DNA from: Sphingobacteriales bacterium
GTDB lineage: Bacteria; Bacteroidota; Bacteroidia; Chitinophagales; Chitinophagaceae
Direction of reading: 5' to 3'
NCBI GenBank assembly: GCA_016192105.1
Contig: JACPUV010000025.1
Coordinates: 62,001-126,000, forward strand
Length of the DNA stretch: 64,000 bases
Positions 19,901-28,290 of this stretch are shown here, piece after piece (position 1 is the stretch's first letter; every line of letters starts with the position of its first letter). The notes beneath the pieces were generated by a model. The model saw nothing but the letters and a program-made list of their open reading frames with translations, was not told the DNA's origin and did not search any database. A program made the translations under genes and the position numbers.

Positions 19901-20042
19901 TTGTGGATGGGCGAACTGCCGGGAAATCAGGAAAATTGAACCAGGGATAAATGATCTGGAAATGGGAAAACGCCAGCTGGAACATCTTCCGGAATTTGAA
20001 CCCTTTTTTTTATTTCGCGGGCTAAAATTGGCGATCGTTGCC

Positions 20043-20094
20043 TGCCTGTCCGGCCCGCTTCACCGGGAGCGGAGCAGGCAGCGGACTTTTTTTT
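20043..20094. terminator. Long stem-loop with T tail between rpsG and the deaminase gene
   Basis: Outer arms TGCCTG (20043-20048) and CAGGCA (20075-20080) enclose inner arms CCGCT (20055-20059) and AGCGG (20068-20072). Eight T follow on the + strand, ending at the stop codon of the convergent gene. It could be a second terminator for the rpsL-rpsG transcript or a dispersed repeat element. Confidence 0.5.
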
Positions 20095-20591
20095 CAGACA
20101 TCATTTTCCCGGTACGAAATCGTCAGCTCCGGTATCCGGGCCTCCACTTTCCGGTACGTCACCCCGGCCGTGTCCAGCATTTTTTTGGAGGCAATAAATA
20201 CATCATTGCCGGCATATTTGTCCGAGAGGTAGATTACTTCGGTGATACCGGACTGGATGATGGCTTTGGAGCATTCGTTACAGGGAAACAGGGCGGTATA
20301 GATCTTGCAACCATGCAGGTCCATCCCGATATTATTGAGGATGGCATTCAACTCGGCATGGCAGATATAGGGATACTTGGTTTCGAGGAAATCACCGGTC
20401 TTGGCCCAGGGAAATTCATCATCGCTGCAACCGGCCGGTAAGCCATTATACCCGGCTCCGACGATCTTATTTTTTGTATTAACGATGCAGGCGCCCACTT
20501 GTGTATTGGGGTCCTTGCTGCGCCGGGCAGATAAGAGGGCTACGCCCATGAAATATTCATCCCAGGTAATATAGCCTTCTCGTTTTTTCAT
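20094..20591 (-). CDS. Deoxycytidylate deaminase
   Basis: Zinc-dependent dCMP deaminase giving dUMP for thymidylate synthesis; ComEB-like, 165 residues, cytosolic. The zinc site is complete: HAELNAI (His and catalytic Glu, about residues 79-85) and PCNECSKAI (two Cys, about 104-112). The N-terminal WDEYFMGVALLSARRSKDPN and VGAGYNGLPAGCSD are characteristic of dCMP deaminases rather than of tRNA adenosine deaminases. A -7 box lies 23 nt upstream of the ATG. Confidence 0.92.
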   Translation of the reverse strand: MKKREGYITWDEYFMGVALLSARRSKDPNTQVGACIVNTKNKIVGAGYNGLPAGCSDDEFPWAKTGDFLETKYPYICHAELNAILNNIGMDLHGCKIYTALFPCNECSKAIIQSGITEVIYLSDKYAGNDVFIASKKMLDTAGVTYRKVEARIPELTISYRENDV

Positions 20592-20606
20592 ATGCAGGGT
20601 TGAAAG

Positions 20607-20761
20607 GCAATAGTCAAAAGTAAAAATTCAAAAACCCATAACCTGAATATTCCTCAAAACTCCCGTCTTGCTTTATATGCTGCCAACTGAAAGCAGGGAG
20701 CCAATCGCAGGAAAATTTCTGCAACGGGATTTTTATTTTGACTTTTTACTTTTGACTTCTT
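20607..20761. repeat. Inverted heptad-repeat pair flanking a 116-nt spacer
   Basis: GTCAAAAGTAAAAA (20613-20626) and TTTTTACTTTTGAC (20743-20756) are perfect 14-nt inverted copies. Read in the repeat direction, the right array is a run of 7-nt units, TATTTTG, ACTTTTT, ACTTTTG, ACTTCTT (20734-20761), and the left array gives ACTTTTG, ACTATTG on the minus strand. The spacer holds no recognised feature. Confidence 0.6.
20615..20622 (-). promoter_or_regulatory. -7 element of the dCMP deaminase gene, inside a heptad repeat
   Basis: The minus strand reads TACTTTTG, matching TAnnTTTG, 23 nt before the start at 20591. It is embedded in the left arm of the inverted repeat described for this intergenic region. 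Confidence 0.45.
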
Positions 20762-20777
20762 CTTTTGCGGGTTTCTG

Positions 20778-22010
20778 TTATTTCAGTTTTTTCTGCAGGT
20801 TGGTATCAATCGCCTCCAGAAATTCTTCCGTATAGAGGAAATGATCACCGTGTTTAACTTTATTCCCGTGGATACAAACGGCCAGGTCCTTGGTCATCTT
20901 CCCTTCCTCTACGGTTTCGATACAGACGGCTTCGAGGGCCGAGCAAAAATCGATCAGGGCCTGGTTCCCGTCCAGTTTTCCCCGGAATGCCAGTCCGCGG
21001 GTCCATGCAAAAATGGAGGCGATCGGGTTAGTGGAAGTGGGTTTTCCGGCCTGGTGATCCCGGTAGTGACGGGTAACCGTGCCATGGGCGGCTTCGGCCT
21101 CCATGGTTTTACCATCGGGGGTGATCAGCACGGAGGTCATCAGTCCCAGTGAACCGAATCCCTGGGCAATCGTATCACTTTGCACATCACCATCATAGTT
21201 TTTACAGGCCCACACGAAATTGCCATTCCATTTAAGGGCGCTGGCCACCATATCATCGATCAGGCGGTGTTCATAAACAATACCCGCTGCGTCAAACTGC
21301 GCTTTGAATTCCTTTTCAAAAATTTCCTGGAAAATATCCTTAAACCGGCCGTCATATTTTTTCAGGATCGTATTCTTGGTGGAAAGATACAAGGGCCATT
21401 TCTTACTCAGGGCCATATTGAAGCAACTGCGGGCAAACCCGGTAATGCTTTCGTCGGTATTGTACATGCTCATAGCCACCCCGTCTCCCTTAAAATTGAA
21501 TACTTCAAAGGTCTGCGGTTCGCCTCCCCCGTCGGGCGTAAAGGTCATGGTCAGTTTACCTTTCCCTTTGATAACGGCATCCGTAGCCCTGTACTGATCC
21601 CCAAATGCATGGCGGCCCACAATGATCGGGGCGGTCCAGTTGGTCACCAGCCGGGGTACATTACTGATCACGATGGGTTCACGGAAAACCGTTCCGTCGA
21701 GGATATTCCGGATCGTACCATTGGGACTCTTCCACATTTGTTTCAGGTTGAATTCCTTTACCCTGGCTTCATCCGGCGTAATGGTGGCGCATTTGATACC
21801 GACCCCGTATTGTTTAATGGCATTGGAGGCATCCACTGTTACCTGGTCATCGGTCTGGTCGCGGTATTCAATGCCAAGATCATAGTATTTTATATCCAGT
21901 TCCAGGTAAGGGAGGATCAGTTTGTCTTTAATAAATTTCCAGATGATACGGGTCATTTCGTCGCCATCCAGCTCTACCACCGGGTTCAGCACCTTGATCT
22001 TTTGTGTCAT
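20778..22010 (-). CDS. icd: NADP-dependent isocitrate dehydrogenase
   Basis: Citric-acid-cycle oxidation of isocitrate to 2-oxoglutarate. At 410 residues with [21 protein letters not shown] it is the homodimeric, eukaryote-like subfamily II enzyme, not the E. coli type. Other landmarks are [12 protein letters not shown] near the N-terminus and [14 protein letters not shown] for the nucleotide-binding region. It is transcribed alone, with no -7 consensus close to its start. The downstream side carries the heptad-repeat array. Confidence 0.96.
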   Translation of the reverse strand: MTQKIKVLNPVVELDGDEMTRIIWKFIKDKLILPYLELDIKYYDLGIEYRDQTDDQVTVDASNAIKQYGVGIKCATITPDEARVKEFNLKQMWKSPNGTIRNILDGTVFREPIVISNVPRLVTNWTAPIIVGRHAFGDQYRATDAVIKGKGKLTMTFTPDGGGEPQTFEVFNFKGDGVAMSMYNTDESITGFARSCFNMALSKKWPLYLSTKNTILKKYDGRFKDIFQEIFEKEFKAQFDAAGIVYEHRLIDDMVASALKWNGNFVWACKNYDGDVQSDTIAQGFGSLGLMTSVLITPDGKTMEAEAAHGTVTRHYRDHQAGKPTSTNPIASIFAWTRGLAFRGKLDGNQALIDFCSALEAVCIETVEEGKMTKDLAVCIHGNKVKHGDHFLYTEEFLEAIDTNLQKKLK

Positions 22011-22201
22011 ACAAATTGGGTTTGGGTTTATATTGAGAACCTGATAGTTATCAGGAACTACAAAATTACTATTTTAAGGAATGTGACTTATATCATAGAT
22101 ATATCTTTATAGACTGGCTAATATTGCAGCATAAGGTTATTTTCCCGGCAATTGATTTGGATCAAGGAAAAGTTGTATCTTTTAAGCCACTTAGTAGTAA
22201 C

Positions 22202-22810
22202 ATGGACTCCATCAAAACATTCATGCATTTTCTGCAAAAACGGACGGACCTGACAGAGGATGAGTTCAACAGGTATTTATTGCCATATTGTAAAGTCCGG
22301 CGTTTTGGGAAAAAAGAAATCATCACCCGGGCAGGGGAGATTGAGAACCATTTTAATTTTATTGTAAAAGGGCTGGCCCGGAAATACTACCGGAAGGGCC
22401 ACAATGAGATCAACACGCAGATTTCCCTGCAGGGACAGATGCTTCTTTGCCAGGAATCCTTCCATAGCCGTCAGCCCTCCGAATATACCGTAGAAACCAT
22501 TGAACCGACCACGATGGTCTCTATTACCTATGATGATGCGGAAAAAATGTTTGCCTCCTCCCAGCGGATGGAACACCTGGGCCGGGTCATTGTGACGTAC
22601 TCCATGGTGCTAAAAGACAAATGGCAGATGCAACTGGTTAAGATGACTCCCCGTGAGCGTTTTATCAGTTTCGTGACCAAGAACCCCGAACTGATGCAAC
22701 GGGTCCCGCAGAAATACCTGGCTTCATTTCTCAATATAAAACCAGAGACCTTCAGCCGTTTCAAACACCTGTTACGGAACAGTCATCAGGCCGTAAAAAA
22801 AGCCGTATAA
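22202..22810 (+). CDS. Crp/Fnr-family transcription regulator
   Basis: A 202-residue protein from ATG 22202; the frame is open upstream to a TTG at 22124, but the 26 extra residues are not family-like. The N-terminal cyclic-nucleotide-binding-like beta-roll contains RRFGKKEIITRAGEIENHFN and FIVKGLARKYYRKG, and the C-terminal helix-turn-helix is QKYLASFLNIKPETFSRFKH. It lacks the phosphate-binding arginine signature of true cAMP receptors, so the ligand is unknown. A degenerate -7 box (TATCTTTT, 22176-22183) lies 18 nt upstream. It is convergent with the NRAMP gene, 5 nt apart. Confidence 0.87.
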   Translation: MDSIKTFMHFLQKRTDLTEDEFNRYLLPYCKVRRFGKKEIITRAGEIENHFNFIVKGLARKYYRKGHNEINTQISLQGQMLLCQESFHSRQPSEYTVETIEPTTMVSITYDDAEKMFASSQRMEHLGRVIVTYSMVLKDKWQMQLVKMTPRERFISFVTKNPELMQRVPQKYLASFLNIKPETFSRFKHLLRNSHQAVKKAV

Positions 22811-22815
22811 TCCTG

Positions 22816-24699
22816 TCAGATGTTGACGACCAGTACCGGTATCCGTAGTTCGTGCCGGACCGCATCCACGGTTTGCCCGTAGATCAGATCCTTGATGCCG
22901 GTATGTCCATGTGCGCCGATCACCAGCATATCTCCATTATTTTCCCGTACCAGCCTGGCAATTTCTTTGGCCCGGTCATTAAAGCCAAGCAGGCCGGTAG
23001 CCCGGATTCCCTTTTCTTTTAGTTGTTGTACATAGTCGTTCAGGTGCTCCAGGTCCTTGCGGGTTTCCAGGTCATCTGCTTCCATCCCTATGATACGAGT
23101 AGCTGCACTTTCCACCACATGGATCAGGAGATAACGGGTCTCTTCATGTCCCTGTCCAATGGCATGGGTGATCAGTTTATAATCATTCTCACTGAAGTCC
23201 AGGGCCACGGCAATATGGTTATACCGGGGCGGCTCCAGGTGGGGTAGGGTCGCTGCCAGCGGGTGGATGCGGAGCGGGGCATTTCGTTTATTGCGCAGGA
23301 AGGGGAAGAGGATCGCAGCAACCAGCAATACGAGGTATATTAGCCCGGCCAGGACGATCACGGATTTCCAGAACAAACTGCCTGATTCCTGGAAATACCC
23401 CGATGCCTGCTGAATCACCATCCGGATATTCAGGTAAACAAGGATGGATGTGATGAGGGTGGCCAGTATGATGGTAAAGGGTTTTATGGCAAAACGGCCC
23501 ATTGTTTTTTTATCGCTGGTAAAATGGATCAGCGGAATAATGGCGAAACCTAACTGCAGGCTCAGAATGACCTGGCTCAGGATCAGCAGGCTGTCGATAT
23601 TGTCTTCTCCGTTGACCAGGATCACAATCATCGCCGGTATCACGGCGATCAGTCTCGTCAGCAATCTTCGCATCCAGGGCGCGATCCGGAGCCGGAGGTA
23701 TCCTTCCATTACGATTTGTCCTGCGAGGGTGCCGGTGATCGTGGAGCTTTGTCCCGCCGCGATCAGCGCCACAGCAAACAGTACCGGGGCCAGTTCGCTG
23801 CCCAGCATGGGTTTCAGCAGCTCATGCGCTGTTTTGATTTCGCCCACATCCGTGCGTCCCGATTCAAAAAAAACCTTACCGGCAAGTACCAGGATGGCTG
23901 CATTAACAAAAAAAGCCAGGTTCAGGGCGATTGCACTGTCAATAAAATTCATCTTCAGCGCTTTTTTGATACCGCTGTCATCCCGTTTAATCTTCCGCGT
24001 CTGCACCAGGGCGGAATGGAGATAAAGATTATGCGGCATGACCGTAGCGCCAATGATCCCGATCGCAATATAAAGGGCCGTATCGTTTTTAATATGCGGA
24101 ATAAATCCGCTGGCTACTTTTCCAAGGTCCGGCCTGGCCAGTATAATCTCGGTGAGGAAGGATAGGCCAATGATAGCGACCAGGGCAACAATAAATGCTT
24201 CCATTTTGCGCATCCCCAGCCGTTGCAGCAGGAGGAAGAGGAAGGTATCGAGTACGGTGATCAGTACGCCCCAGATCAGCGGCAGTCCGGTAAGCAACTG
24301 GATACCGATGGCCATTCCCAGGATCTCAGCGAGATCGGTGGCGGCGATCGCGATCTCCGCCAGTCCATACAAAGCATAGTTGATGTAGCGCGGATAGGTT
24401 TCCCGGTTGGCCTGGGCCAGGTCACGGCCCCTGACTATTCCCAGGCGTGCAGATAAACTTTGCAGCAACAGGGCCATGAGGTTGCTCATTAGCAGTACCC
24501 AGATCAGGGTGTATCCAAACTGGCTGCCGCCGGCCAGGTCGGTGGCCCAGTTGCCGGGGTCCATATAGCCAACACTTACGAGATAGGCCGGGCCCAAAAA
24601 AGCAAGCACCCGCCGCCATCCCTTTTTGGCAGCACTGGTTGTATCGATACTCTGGTGTACTTCACTCAGGGACTGGTAAGAATCTTTTTCATGCTTCAT
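22816..24699 (-). CDS. NRAMP-family Mn2+/divalent-metal transporter fused to a universal-stress (UspA) domain
   Basis: A 627-residue fusion. Residues about 30-455 form the eleven-helix NRAMP carrier, with the metal-binding GYMDPGNWATD in TM1 (Asp47, Asn50) and ATVMPHNLYLHS in TM6. Residues about 488-627 are a UspA domain with the ATP-loop-like GAHGHTGIKDLIYGQT. In the canonical G-x2-G-x9-G(S/T) loop the last position is Gln here. NRAMP proteins import Mn2+ or Fe2+ with protons; the cytosolic Usp tail could sense nucleotide state (inference). The start overlaps the end of the mntR-like gene by 11 nt, so the two form one operon. Confidence 0.92.
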   Translation of the reverse strand: MKHEKDSYQSLSEVHQSIDTTSAAKKGWRRVLAFLGPAYLVSVGYMDPGNWATDLAGGSQFGYTLIWVLLMSNLMALLLQSLSARLGIVRGRDLAQANRETYPRYINYALYGLAEIAIAATDLAEILGMAIGIQLLTGLPLIWGVLITVLDTFLFLLLQRLGMRKMEAFIVALVAIIGLSFLTEIILARPDLGKVASGFIPHIKNDTALYIAIGIIGATVMPHNLYLHSALVQTRKIKRDDSGIKKALKMNFIDSAIALNLAFFVNAAILVLAGKVFFESGRTDVGEIKTAHELLKPMLGSELAPVLFAVALIAAGQSSTITGTLAGQIVMEGYLRLRIAPWMRRLLTRLIAVIPAMIVILVNGEDNIDSLLILSQVILSLQLGFAIIPLIHFTSDKKTMGRFAIKPFTIILATLITSILVYLNIRMVIQQASGYFQESGSLFWKSVIVLAGLIYLVLLVAAILFPFLRNKRNAPLRIHPLAATLPHLEPPRYNHIAVALDFSENDYKLITHAIGQGHEETRYLLIHVVESAATRIIGMEADDLETRKDLEHLNDYVQQLKEKGIRATGLLGFNDRAKEIARLVRENNGDMLVIGAHGHTGIKDLIYGQTVDAVRHELRIPVLVVNI

Positions 24700-25351
24700 G
24701 GGTGATCAGTATATTTTCTGCCAGTTGCCGGCTGATGGTGGTAATGGTTTGCTTTCCTGATTTAATTTCGAGTGACTCGTCGAAATCGAATTTTTTCCGG
24801 ATTTCCAACCGGGTCCCGATCCGGATCTTTTTATGCTCCAGTAATTCCAGGATCTCCCCGGACTGGTTGCTTACTCCCGACACAATACAGGGGGTATGCA
24901 GGGGAATTTCGGGTAAACGGATCTTCTTCCCGGTATCAATTTTTCCGTTGGCATCCGGGATCGGATCCCCGTGCGGATCATTTTTCGGGTAACCCAGGAA
25001 TGCATCCAGTTTATCGATTAGTTTTTTATTGCTTACATGCTCCAACTCTTCCGCCACTTCGTGTACTTCATCCCAGGTAAATTTCAATTTCTCCGCAAGG
25101 AAATATTCCCATAGCCGGTGCCGGCGGATAATGGCCAGGGCTACTTTAGTGCCGTCATTGTTCAGGCGGAAACCCTGGTAGGGCTGGTAATGCAGCAGTT
25201 TTTTGGCCTTTAATTTTTTCATCATGTCCGTAACGGAAGCCGGACGGGTTTTTAATTCACCGGCCAGTTCGTTGGTGGTGACGGTCCCTTCTTTCTTCTG
25301 GAGATGAAAAATGGTCTTGATATAATTCTCTTCGCTGACTGAATAATTCAT
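24689..25351 (-). CDS. DtxR/MntR-family metal-dependent repressor
   Basis: A 220-residue regulator with an N-terminal winged helix (TTNELAGELKTRPASVTDMM, about 25-44), a metal-binding dimer domain (RRHRLWEYFLAE, about 76-87, and HEVAEELEHV, 97-106) and a C-terminal FeoA/SH3-like domain. At the position of DtxR Cys102 it has Glu101, as in manganese-responsive MntR, while the position of MntR Asp8/DtxR Met10 is Asn9. It is translationally coupled to the NRAMP transporter by an 11-nt overlap, so it most likely represses its own operon when Mn2+ is sufficient. Confidence 0.9.
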   Translation of the reverse strand: MNYSVSEENYIKTIFHLQKKEGTVTTNELAGELKTRPASVTDMMKKLKAKKLLHYQPYQGFRLNNDGTKVALAIIRRHRLWEYFLAEKLKFTWDEVHEVAEELEHVSNKKLIDKLDAFLGYPKNDPHGDPIPDANGKIDTGKKIRLPEIPLHTPCIVSGVSNQSGEILELLEHKKIRIGTRLEIRKKFDFDESLEIKSGKQTITTISRQLAENILITHEA

Positions 25352-25367
25352 TGTGTCTAAAAATAAA

Positions 25368-25383
25368 TTTAGTCAAATCTAAA
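25368..25383. promoter_or_regulatory. Candidate MntR operator
   Basis: The inverted repeat TTTAGTCAAATCTAAA (arms TTTAG/CTAAA, 6-nt spacer) lies 17 nt before the repressor start codon. DtxR/MntR-family boxes have this general shape (for example TTTAGGTTAACCTAAA), so it is a good operator candidate by position and form. Confidence 0.5.
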
Positions 25384-25460
25384 AAATTAACCAATACTCT
25401 CCAAATTTGCAGTTGACAGTCCCGGTGGAAACCTTTACTTTCGGCCTGTTAATTTTTCCT

Positions 25461-26456
25461 ATGTCCCTGAAAAAATTGTTTTTCCTGCTGGTGACCGGCA
25501 GCATCCTGCTGACCGCCTGTAAATCCAAAAAGCCCCCCGTCTTATCCGGGGAAGAACCGGTAGCTGTATCAGACTTTATTGACTTTTTCCAGCCGCTGGA
25601 CCTGACGTATCAGGCTGGTGACACGATCCTGGACCGTAAGGAAAAGGATTCCCTGCGGATCAGTTATAAAATATTTACCCGGATTGTACCCGATACAGTG
25701 CTCTCCAAAGTTTTCGGGAAAGGAACCAAACCTAAGATCTATGCGCTGGGAAAAGCCCGGGTATCCCAGGCGGAGACCTATATCCTCGTCAAGGGAATAA
25801 CACCTGCCAAAAAAGCCCTCCTGTTGCTGGCTTTTGATGCCGGGGAAAAATTTATTGCCGCTATGCCGGTCCTGGTGCCGGATAACAGGCGGGAAACCAC
25901 GCAAACCTTTATCCTGGATAAACGGTTTGCGATCACCCGCACCGTGCAGCGGAAAAACCGGGATGGCAGCCTGAGCGAAGGCAAGGAGGTGTATGTATTA
26001 AATGCGGATGCGGGACAATTCCTCCTGATCCTGACCGAGGCTCTGGAAGATAAAGTAACTGAACTGATCAACCCCATTGATACTTTTTCCCGCAAACATA
26101 AATACGCGGCTGATTACGGTACCGGGAAGATGAACCTGGTATCGGTAAGGGATGGCCGAAAAAATGACCGTATCAGTTTTTTCATTCACCTGGAAAAGGA
26201 TAACGGGAATTGCACCGGGGAACTGAAGGGAGAAGCCAAGTGGCTGGGGCCCGGAAAAGCCATCTTCCGGGAAGACGGCGATCCCTGCGTATTGACCTTT
26301 GTTTTTTCTTCCAATAGCGTATCCCTCTCCGAAGCAGGCTGTGGCGCGCGGCACGGATTAAACTGTACTTTCAATGGCAGCTATACCCGTAGAAAATACA
26401 TCAAACCGGTTAGCCCCGGAACCAAAACCTCCGCTAGAAAAGGCAGTCGGAAATAA
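25461..26456 (+). CDS. Lipoprotein of unknown function
   Basis: A 331-residue protein from ATG 25461 with a lipoprotein signal peptide (LFFLLVTGSILLTAC; lipobox LTAC with Cys at about residue 19). The frame is open upstream to a TTG at 25407, but only the ATG gives a normal signal peptide. The mature part is strand-rich, with YKIFTRIVPDTVLSKVFGKG and VNAD-type segments and two Cys in its last quarter (GNCTGELKGEAKWLG, DPCVLTFVF). It is divergent from the mntR operon, and the operator-like palindrome lies between them. No family recognised. Confidence 0.75.
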   Translation: MSLKKLFFLLVTGSILLTACKSKKPPVLSGEEPVAVSDFIDFFQPLDLTYQAGDTILDRKEKDSLRISYKIFTRIVPDTVLSKVFGKGTKPKIYALGKARVSQAETYILVKGITPAKKALLLLAFDAGEKFIAAMPVLVPDNRRETTQTFILDKRFAITRTVQRKNRDGSLSEGKEVYVLNADAGQFLLILTEALEDKVTELINPIDTFSRKHKYAADYGTGKMNLVSVRDGRKNDRISFFIHLEKDNGNCTGELKGEAKWLGPGKAIFREDGDPCVLTFVFSSNSVSLSEAGCGARHGLNCTFNGSYTRRKYIKPVSPGTKTSARKGSRK

Positions 26457-26579
26457 TATGAATAATCATCATTTATCCACTTTTTATTCCGATTTGTGGA
26501 TAAACCACCCTGAAAATGAACCTCTTAATTTAATTCAGGATTTAACATTATCTTGCGCCCTCGTGTAAAAAGAACACAT

Positions 26580-28235
26580 ATGAGTTTTACTAAATTTTCT
26601 GTTCCGTATCCGGTAGAAGAACGTTATAACAAGAAAATGGCCTATTTCTCCATGGAGTTTGCCACACATCAGCCGCTGAAGATCTACAGTGGCGGCCTGG
26701 GTTTCCTGGCCGGTTCCCATCTCAGAAGTGCGTATGAACTGCGTCAAAACCTGATTGGTATTGGCATTTTATGGAAGTACGGGTATTATGACCAGGAGCG
26801 CAACCAGGACCAGACCCTGGATGTAGCCTGGAATGAGAAACAATACAGTTTCCTGGAGGAGACCGGAATTAAATTCCAGATCACCATTCATGAACACCCG
26901 GTTTGGGTAAAAGCGCTTTACCTGAACCCGGAGACCTTTAAGACAGCTCCCCTGTTCTTACTGTCCACCGATTTACCGGAGAATGATTATGTATCCCAGA
27001 CAATCACGCATCGTTTGTACGATGCCAATGTGGCCACCAAGGTCGCCCAGTTTATCCTGCTCGGGGTGGGAGGGGCCAAGCTGATTGACCTGCTCGGCTT
27101 CAACCCCGAATTGTATCACCTGAATGAGGCACACGGGATCTCCGCTGCATTTTACCTGTATAAAAAATTCGGGAATAATATCCAGGATGTGAAAAAGCGG
27201 CTGGTATTTACCACGCACACCCCGGAAGAAGCCGGTAATGAAAAACATGATATCTACCTCTGTCATAAGATGAGCTATTTCTGTGGCCTTTCCGTGGAAG
27301 ATGTGAAAACACTTTATGGGAATGACAGTGACCAGTTCAACCATTCCCTCGCGGCTCTCCGGTTTGCCCGCTTGGCCAATGGGGTATCCCAACTGCACGG
27401 AAAGGTATCACGCGCCATGTGGAGCAAGTATGAAAATATCTGTCCCATTGTTTCCATTACCAATGCGCAGAACTGGCGGTACTGGGCCGATAAACAATTG
27501 TACCGCTTTATGGAAGCCGGCGATGATTACGGAATGGATGACCGCAAAAAATACCTGAAGAAAAGGGCTTTTGAAATCGTGGCTGACCAGACGGGTAAGA
27601 TCTTTCATCCCGATGTATTTACGATCGTATGGGCCCGGCGTTTTGCCGGTTACAAAAGAGCAGGCCTGATCACCACCGACGAAGAACGCTTTGAAAAACT
27701 GCTGGCCAACAGCAAGTACCCGGTACAGATCATCTGGGCCGGTAAACCGTACCCGGTGGATCATCCCGCGATCAGTGAATTCAATCAACTGGTCCATCTA
27801 AGCAAACGGTATAAAAACGTGGCCGTGCTGATCGGGTATGAACTCGGGCTTTCCAAGCGCATGAAACAGGCGGCCGATGTATGGCTGAACAATCCCCGGG
27901 TACCGAGGGAAGCCTCCGGCACCAGTGGCATGACGGCTGCAATGAACGGTGCGGTTAATTTTTCCACCGATGATGGCTGGATCCCGGAATTCATCAACCA
28001 CGGGCACAATGGCTTTGTCGTGCCGATGGCGGATTATGAAAACATGCCGGTTCACGAACAGGACCAGTATGACCTCGATAAACTGTATGAGATCCTGCAG
28101 CAGGAGATTCTTCCCCTGTATTATGAAAACTTCGGTACCTGGCGCCAGGTCGTGAAGAACGGGATGCAGGATGTACGGTTCCAGTTCGACAGCAACCGGA
28201 TGGCTCACGAATACTATGAGCTGCTGTATAAATAG
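26580..28235 (+). CDS. GT35 alpha-glucan phosphorylase homologue lacking the PLP lysine
   Basis: A 551-residue protein of the short alpha-glucan phosphorylase family (TIGR02094-like). Aligned blocks are MAYFSMEFATHQPLKIYSGG, HLNEAHG, VFTTHTPEEAGNEKHD and IIWAGKPYPVDHPA. The PLP-binding motif, normally EASGTSGMKAA, reads EASGTSGMTAAMNG, so Thr452 replaces the lysine that forms the Schiff base. The codon is unambiguous (ACG at 27933). Either another lysine serves, or the protein is a non-phosphorolytic glucan-binding or transferase relative. ATG 26580 is chosen over an upstream TTG at 26553, which would overlap the TATCTTGC promoter-like box. Confidence 0.85.
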   Translation: MSFTKFSVPYPVEERYNKKMAYFSMEFATHQPLKIYSGGLGFLAGSHLRSAYELRQNLIGIGILWKYGYYDQERNQDQTLDVAWNEKQYSFLEETGIKFQITIHEHPVWVKALYLNPETFKTAPLFLLSTDLPENDYVSQTITHRLYDANVATKVAQFILLGVGGAKLIDLLGFNPELYHLNEAHGISAAFYLYKKFGNNIQDVKKRLVFTTHTPEEAGNEKHDIYLCHKMSYFCGLSVEDVKTLYGNDSDQFNHSLAALRFARLANGVSQLHGKVSRAMWSKYENICPIVSITNAQNWRYWADKQLYRFMEAGDDYGMDDRKKYLKKRAFEIVADQTGKIFHPDVFTIVWARRFAGYKRAGLITTDEERFEKLLANSKYPVQIIWAGKPYPVDHPAISEFNQLVHLSKRYKNVAVLIGYELGLSKRMKQAADVWLNNPRVPREASGTSGMTAAMNGAVNFSTDDGWIPEFINHGHNGFVVPMADYENMPVHEQDQYDLDKLYEILQQEILPLYYENFGTWRQVVKNGMQDVRFQFDSNRMAHEYYELLYK

Positions 28236-28263
28236 AAAACAGAAACGAACGAATGGATACAGG

Positions 28264-28290
28264 CCCCCGCCATACGAGCGGGGGTTTTTT
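28264..28290 (+). terminator. Intrinsic terminator after the glucan phosphorylase gene
   Basis: CCCCCGC (28264-28270), loop CATACGA and GCGGGGG (28278-28284) form a perfect 7-bp stem followed by six T. The T tail supplies the first bases of the ispH stop codon on the other strand. Confidence 0.9.

Noticed and set aside
21180..22112. A 310-codon open frame on the + strand
   Set aside because: Antisense to icd, which is unambiguous, and extends only into its upstream gap.
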